Positions 59,411 through 64,000 of a stretch of DNA of 64,000 bases are shown here, piece after piece (position 1 is the first letter of the stretch; each line of letters begins with the position of its first letter). The position numbers were made by a program, and so were the translations under genes. A model generated the notes under the pieces. The model was not told the DNA's origin, did no database searches, and saw nothing but the letters and a program-made list of their open reading frames with translations. Source of the stretch: Diadophis punctatus similis (lineage: Eukaryota; Chordata; Lepidosauria; Squamata; Dipsadidae); assembly GCA_023053685.1 (NCBI GenBank), contig JALIGW010000002.1:240327177-240391176 (forward strand), given 5' to 3'.

Positions 59411-62332
59411 ATTTCTGCCATCTTGATCAATGTAGACTAAAACCAAGTAGGTAGTTTCTAGAATTATAGGTAGATGACATACAGGTAAGAACATGTCCCT
59501 GAAAATCTCAAGCATCTTTTGTTGCAGGAGATAAATTTGAATATGAACCCTTTGTTGGACAAGGTTATTTAAAAAGTCCAGCTAAACATCAAAGACAAGG
59601 TCCTTTCTGTTGAAGAACTGCAATTAGGTGACAACAGTTGGCATGGGAAGACAGATCCATGTGCCTCATTAGTTAAATTTGGAGCCATAATTTTGCCCAG
59701 AGAGACTCAAGGTAATTAACAATCAGGCTAAACAATACCATTCAAGATTTCTTTCAGATGAAATGCCCTCTTACAAGCCAAAGGCCAAATCTAAGTAACA
59801 TTTCTTTCCAAATTAGCTCTTTTTATTTCCAATATCAGGAAAGCTTTTTTAAAAAAATAAAATAAAAATCATGTTTCAGTTTCCAGTTTTCCATGTCAGG
59901 GCATTATCTCATACGATCAGTCCTTTTAATTTCAAGTGAACTGAATGCCTTGAACCTCCTTCCAATGAGCAGAAGGCCTATTGCTCTATCAAAGTGGAAT
60001 GAAAGTAAACTATAGATAATCTGCTTAATACTTTACTGACTATGGTCCTTCCTTTTCAGGAGACACTGGACACAGCCAGGACAATCTGAATCCTGAGGCA
60101 TACCATATTTTTCGGAGTATAAGACGCACCGAAGTATAAGACGCACCTTAGTTTTGGGGGAGGAAAATAAGGAAAAAAGGCCTCTGCCTCCAAGCAATTT
60201 GCCAAACAGCAAACAGCACAGATGATATACACTGTTTGCTGTGTATTTCTGTGCATGTGTGCCTGACCCATAGAAATAGCAAAGAATTGAAGAAATGTAC
60301 ATTATGCCAGAAAGTTTTCTTAAATGTCGTCACACTAACTCTTCCCAATTATTTAAATAGATCTACTCCAAGGTAACTAAACTCTAATACTAAACAGGAC
60401 ACTGTTACATTTCATACTATACTTGTACAGAGCTGTTAAAATTAATTAAAATTTCTGGAAGTATACATTATTCTCTATTATTTAAATAGCACTGGGCCTC
60501 TTCAGAGCAAGCATTTATTTTAAAAAGCTTCTTTATTTTGTTAAGTTGTCTAGATTTACAGGGATCTCCAACCTTGGCAACTTTAAGACTTGTGGACTTC
60601 AACTCCCAGAATTCCACAGCCAGCAAAGCTAACAAAGCTGGCTGTTGAATTCTGGGAGTTGAAGTCCACAAGTCTTAAAGTTGCCAAGGTTGGAGACCCC
60701 TGGCTCTAGAACAATAATAAAGCAGTCTTTAAAAAATAAGTCTAATAATTTGAACATTCTACAGACATTTATAGTTATTACCCCTTTGCAGCCAGTTCAG
60801 CAAAAATAAAAACCTGCATGTCTCTCCCAGCTCTTTGCCTCTTTGCAGTTAGTTTCACTTTCATTTTCCCACATGGCAAACCTAATCAGCTGTACGTCGG
60901 GAAACTGCTACTGACTTGCTTGGCTTTACAGGCTCTTCCCTCTTTCCTGCAAGCAGGTAAATTGCTGGAAGACAGAGGCCAAAGGGTGGGGGTGAGTGGG
61001 TGGGGCTACATTCGGTGTATAAGACGCACCCAAGTTTTCACCCTCTTTTGGGGGGGTAAAAAGGTGCGTCTTATACTCCGAAAAATACAGTATTTGCCAC
61101 AAGGACCATGTGGGTATTTATTCAGTTTTGATTCATTTTTATTCAATTCAGTCCAAACCTGAATTTGGGAACTATTTAACATAATTGCTTTTTCCTTCAC
61201 TGTTTTAGAACAAGGAACAAGCAAAATTGAATCTATCAGCACCGCAAACCTCAGCACTTGATGCCTCTGTCCTCCTTTTTATGGAGATACCAGATTCTAT
61301 AGGATATACAAAAGGGCCATGACCTGTGTCCTAAAAATTTGTCATCCAGCATCCCATGTTGGACAGTTCAGAATCAGCTTAGAACAGTGTCCCAAAGGTG
61401 CTTTTTCAAGAGGCAACTGGACTTTCTGATTTTTCTTTGAAGATGTTTCGCTTCTCATCCAAGAAGCTTCTTCACCTGAAATGTCTTCAGAGAAAAACCA
61501 GAAAGTCCAGTTGTCTCCTGAAAAAGCATCTTTGGGACAACCATGACCTGGATGACTGAGAATCTCCATAGACACTTAGAACAGTGCTCCATATTTTAGC
61601 ATGTAAAGGACACTTTGATCAACAGTACCGATGCATTCCAAACAGTGTAAGAAAAATGTGATATTTCTACTCCCCACATTCAATTCTCAGTGGTCAACCA
61701 CTGATAGCAGTGTTCCAATACTTGAGGGGATGCCACAGAGAGGAGAGGGTCAGGTTGTTCTCTATGGCACCAGAAAGCCAAACAAGGAATAACGGATGGA
61801 AGCTGACCAAGGAGAGATTCAACTTGGAAGTGAGGAGAAACTTTCTGACAGTGAGAGCGATCAACCAGTGGAACAGCTTGCCAGCGGAGGTTGTGAGAGC
61901 CCCAACACTTGCGACCTTCAAGGAGAGACTGGACTGCCATTTGTCTCAAATGGTGTAGGAACTCCTGCTTGAGCAGGGGGTTGGACTAGGTGACCTACAA
62001 GGTCCCTTCCAACTCTAATAATAAATCTAAAAAACCCCACCTTGTTGATTAGGCTAGGCCAACTTGAAATAGGTCCCCACACTTTCAGAAATAGAGAAAG
62101 AACACCAATGTTTTCCCACCTTGCTGTTCAAGCTTATCCATGACAGAGTATCTTTATTGACAATAAATCTCTGCCTTTCAAAACTCCCCAGTTGCTTGTC
62201 GATGGGATCCAACCTGGGAAGAAGCACCCAGCTTATGACATTCAGATCTGCTGCTACATCTCCATTTTGGTCCAAGTACAATGTCCGATGGGAAAAGTTG
62301 CAAAACTCATTCTTCTCCAGAAATGGATGGAA
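54343..62332 (-). CDS. V2R gene D, exons 4-6 (partial, runs off right edge)
   Basis: Exon 4 = 62120-62332 (213 nt, [20 protein letters not shown], then [14 protein letters not shown]), exon 5 = 56103-56229 (127 nt, [27 protein letters not shown]) and exon 6 = 54343-55253 (911 nt). GT/AG borders hold, and the three join to 417 codons without a stop. Same fold order as gene C: end of the ligand domain, nine-cysteine linker (six in exon 5, three in exon 6), seven helices. Exon 4 has the same 71-codon length as gene C, five codons shorter than gene B, placing C and D in one subgroup. Exons 1-3 must lie beyond 64000. Intron 4 is 5.9 kb and full of nested repeats. What is visible is intact. Confidence 0.88.
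55404..55487. repeat. (ATCT)n microsatellite
   Basis: About 80 bp of pure ATCT in intron 5 of gene D, about 150 bp upstream of exon 6. Confidence 0.96.
55490..56100. other. Gene D intron 5, nothing recognised
   Basis: Ordinary AT-rich intron between the ATCT array and exon 5. Confidence 0.5.
56690..57298 (+). mobile_element. L2-like LINE 3' end, nested in CR1
   Basis: [50 protein letters not shown], a frameshift, then the C-terminus, a 3' UTR with TGTACGCCGCCCTGAGTCC and a short AAATAAATAAAAATAAATAG tail. Confidence 0.85.
57317..57790. mobile_element. TIR element, about 0.47 kb, with minisatellite core
   Basis: Ends CGTATTTTTCAGAGTATAAG and ATCTTATACTCTGAAAAATA; TA context. The core at 57420-57670 is a degenerate repeat of CCGCAGCCCATTC.CCACCA. 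Same end family as 48268, 51271 and 60101. Confidence 0.8.
57893..58461. mobile_element. Fold-back mariner, arms about 270 bp, TA-flanked
   Basis: Left arm GAGGGTGAGTCAAAAAGTAA...CATTATTCCAGTGA and right arm are inverted copies of one mariner end, meeting near 58150-58185. The right arm still encodes the mariner transposase C-terminal segment [20 protein letters not shown]. The outer ends TGAGGGTGAGTCAAAA and TTTTGACTCACCCTCG sit next to TA. No DDD catalytic region is present, so it is non-autonomous. Confidence 0.85.
59163..59411. repeat. Compound microsatellite (CT)n(ATGT)n(ATCT)n
   Basis: About 85 bp CT, about 60 bp ATGT with one interruption, about 88 bp ATCT, in gene D intron 4. Confidence 0.97.
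59412..60100. other. Gene D intron 4 segment homologous to gene C intron
   Basis: About 59500-59820 matches 34066-34355 in gene C (AGCATCTTTTG.TGCAG, TTTTGCCCAGAGA, CTCTTACAAGCCAAA.GCCAA), though clearly diverged. This supports C and D as tandem duplicates including introns. Confidence 0.65.
60101..61092. mobile_element. TIR element, TA-flanked, about 1.0 kb, with nested palindrome
   Basis: Ends CCATATTTTTCGGAGTATAA and CTTATACTCCGAAAAATACA with TA outside. Inverted copy of 51271-52265. It carries a nested palindromic insert (60559-60704, starting CAGGGATCTCCAACCTTGGC and ending GTTGGAGACCCCTG) within the sequence TTGTCTAGAACAATAAT that is uninterrupted in the other copy. Confidence 0.82.
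61390..61545. mobile_element. Fold-back MITE
   Basis: TGTCCCAAAGGTGCTTTTTC...CAACTGGACTTTCTG and its inverted copy flank the core GATGTTTCGCTTCTCATCCA. A widely distributed vertebrate fold-back element; the collapsed copy is at 7305-7360. Confidence 0.75.
61700..62035 (+). mobile_element. CR1 LINE 3' end
   Basis: [40 protein letters not shown] and [20 protein letters not shown] with an intact terminus; ends about 85 bp from exon 4 of gene D. Confidence 0.87.
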
Positions 62333-62746
62333 CTAGAACAGAAACATCCAGGAATTTTAAAAGCAGAAAACTTGGTTACTTATCTCAGGTGGTCTTTTCA
62401 CATTTGACTCTTTCTTCTACAGTTGTCTAACATGAATATTGTGAGTTGGGAGAACAGGTGTTCAAAAGTAAAAAAATAAAATAAAGAGGCTCAGATAAAT
62501 TGGCCAATAATATATTGAAAAAAAATACATATTGAAGAATATAATTGAGCAAATTTGTCCATTAAAAGGAACATTTTGGAACACATCTCAAATAAATTGA
62601 ATAGAGAAAGAAATAAAATCCTTGATAAAAATAGGGTGATTGTTAGAAAGCAGGGAGTTCTCAAAAAGAAAGTTGCCAGACGAATCTTCTTCCAGATGGG
62701 AAACTGATGAGCTAATACTACATTGTTGTAAGGGTACATTAAGAGA

Positions 62747-63018
62747 ATTTAATTTAATTTAATTTAATTTAATTTAATTTAATTTAATTTAATTTAATTT
62801 AATTTAATTTAATTTAATTTAATTTAATTTAATTTAATTTAATTTAATTTAATTTAATTTAATTTAATTTAATTTAATTTAATTTAATTTAATTTAATTT
62901 AATTTAATTTAATTTAATTTAATTTAATTTAATTTAATTTAATTTAATTTAATTTAATTTAATTTAATTTAATTTAATTTAATTTAATTTAATTTAATTT
63001 AATTTAATTTAATTTAGT
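62747..63018. repeat. (AATTT)n microsatellite, about 270 bp
   Basis: Some 54 near-perfect copies of TTTAA, directly followed by an L2-like LINE terminus. It therefore grew from the LINE's own 3' tail. Confidence 0.98.
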
Positions 63019-63600
63019 TCTTATAGGCCGCCCAATCCCGTAGGACTCAGGGCGGCATAGAGCAGGGATAAAAACAATACAATATATAAAAAACCATTTA
63101 AAATATTACATAATTTTAAAAAAGAAACCATTCATCCAGGAGAAATCCGATCTTCTTCACCCTGCCTGCCGGAAGAGCAATCACGAACATCTTATAGTAG
63201 AAATCTTCCATCAACTTCAAGGTTGTCCCATGTAGAGTGTATTGCAACAGTCCAGGCAGGGTATAACCAGGGCTTGAGTGACTGAGCACAGGGACTTCTG
63301 ATCAGGAAAGGGTGCAATTGGTGAACAATATGATGTTGTACAAAAGCTATCATAGCTGTGATTGCCACTTGCTCTTTGAGAAGGAGTTGTGAGTCCAGGA
63401 AAACCCCAACATTTCAGACCATGTTTTTCAGGATTAATGAAATCCCATCCAAAACTAAAAATGTCAAATTATTGACCCTGAAGATGCATGCATCTGAAGC
63501 CATTTGGTCTTGCCAGAATTCAGCCAAAGCCTCATTTTCCCCATCCACACAATATTATTCTCTGAGCTGTTGGCCTTTTATAGTACAAAGGAGGTTGAGA
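63019..63600 (-). mobile_element. L2-like LINE 3' region
   Basis: TTCTTATAGGCCGCCCAATC and GGACTCAGGGCGGCATAGAG, then sequence reading on the minus strand as LINE 3' region with GCAATACACTCTACATGGGA. Coding frame is not continuous; the upstream limit is uncertain. Confidence 0.55.
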
Positions 63601-63631
63601 AAGTTATTCTCCCTCCTTGGAGTTTCTTGAT

Positions 63632-63840
63632 AGCAATAACATTAGCAGTAGCACTTATATACTGCTTCATAGTGCTTACAGCCCTCTCTAAGTGGTTTAT
63701 AGAATCAGTCCTCATTTTACTGACCTCTGAAGGATAGAAGGCTGAGTCAACCTTGAGCCAGTCAGGATTGAACTGCTGGCACTCGGCAGAATTAGCCTGC
63801 AATACTGCATTCTAACCACTGTGCTGCCATAGCTCTATAT
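63632..63840 (-). mobile_element. tRNA-derived SINE (Sauria-like)
   Basis: Minus-strand copy: tail AGTAGCACTTATATACTGCT, body CAGCCCTCTCTAAGTGG, head CCACTGTGCTGCCATAGCTC. Confidence 0.78.
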
Positions 63841-63876
63841 AGCAATAGCACTTAGACCAGCGGAGGGTTCTGGTTA

Positions 63877-64000
63877 TTTTCGCTACCGGTGCGCATCGCG
63901 AGCATGCACAGAAGTGAACTCGAGTTCCATCAGGCGATTTCACTTCTGTGCATGCTTAGGATGACATTACAAGCCGAAACACAGCTGAGGAGCTTCTCAG
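63877..64000. mobile_element. hAT-like element, cut by window end
   Basis: Starts CAGCGGAGGGTTCTGGTTAT and CGCTACCGGTGCGCATCGCG, like the family ends at 19021 and 27171, with an internal AGAAGTGAAC...GATTTCACTTCT palindrome. The other end is not in view. Confidence 0.5.

Overview
The window is vertebrate nuclear DNA, AT-rich and intron- and repeat-dominated, almost certainly from a snake. Three things point there: a head-to-tail array of type-2 vomeronasal receptor (V2R) genes; Bov-B and CR1 LINEs with tRNA-derived SINEs of the squamate (Sauria-like) kind; and a LINE whose 3' end runs into a (TTCTA)n, i.e. (AATAG)n, microsatellite, a habit known from advanced snakes. No prokaryotic-style gene, CRISPR array or functional RNA gene is supported.

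All V2R genes lie on the minus strand. Each has the six-exon plan: signal peptide; ligand-binding (Venus-flytrap) exons 2-4; nine-cysteine linker exon 5; seven-helix exon 6. From right to left: gene D (54343-62332 and beyond the right edge; exons 4-6 present, open); an orphan, broken exon 1 (47.2 kb); gene C (29285-44902; all six exons open, phases closing to a predicted 848 residues); gene B (9684-24384; all six exons in register, but an in-frame TGA in exon 4 and another in exon 6, so called a pseudogene); gene A (exons 1-2 at 792-3997, the rest beyond the left edge). Genes A and B share a duplicated 5' half (about 225-7100 versus 20898-25830). C and D share exon and intron sequence, so the array grew by tandem duplication. 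A broken KRAB exon lies upstream of gene A.

Introns and intergenic DNA are packed with mobile elements: CR1, L2-like, L1 and Bov-B LINE pieces, SINEs, three solo LTRs with 5-bp target duplications, at least eleven short hAT-type elements with perfect or one-mismatch 8-bp target duplications, four copies of a TA-flanked terminal-inverted-repeat family, and a fold-back mariner. Nesting is deep: CR1 copies hold SINE, LTR, L2, mariner and hAT insertions, and three hAT elements sit at nearly the same point in three CR1 3' ends within 4 kb. Long compound microsatellites lie in introns of C and D.

Functionally the region is a chemosensory receptor cluster with one complete receptor (C), one probably functional partial (D), one uncertain partial (A) and one recently inactivated copy (B). 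I found no unknown coding system. The best leads are the nearly intact pseudogene B with a possible bypass splice site, the L1 flanked by a direct repeat of about 0.65 kb, the hAT hotspot in CR1 3' ends, and an LTR carrying an acidic reading frame.
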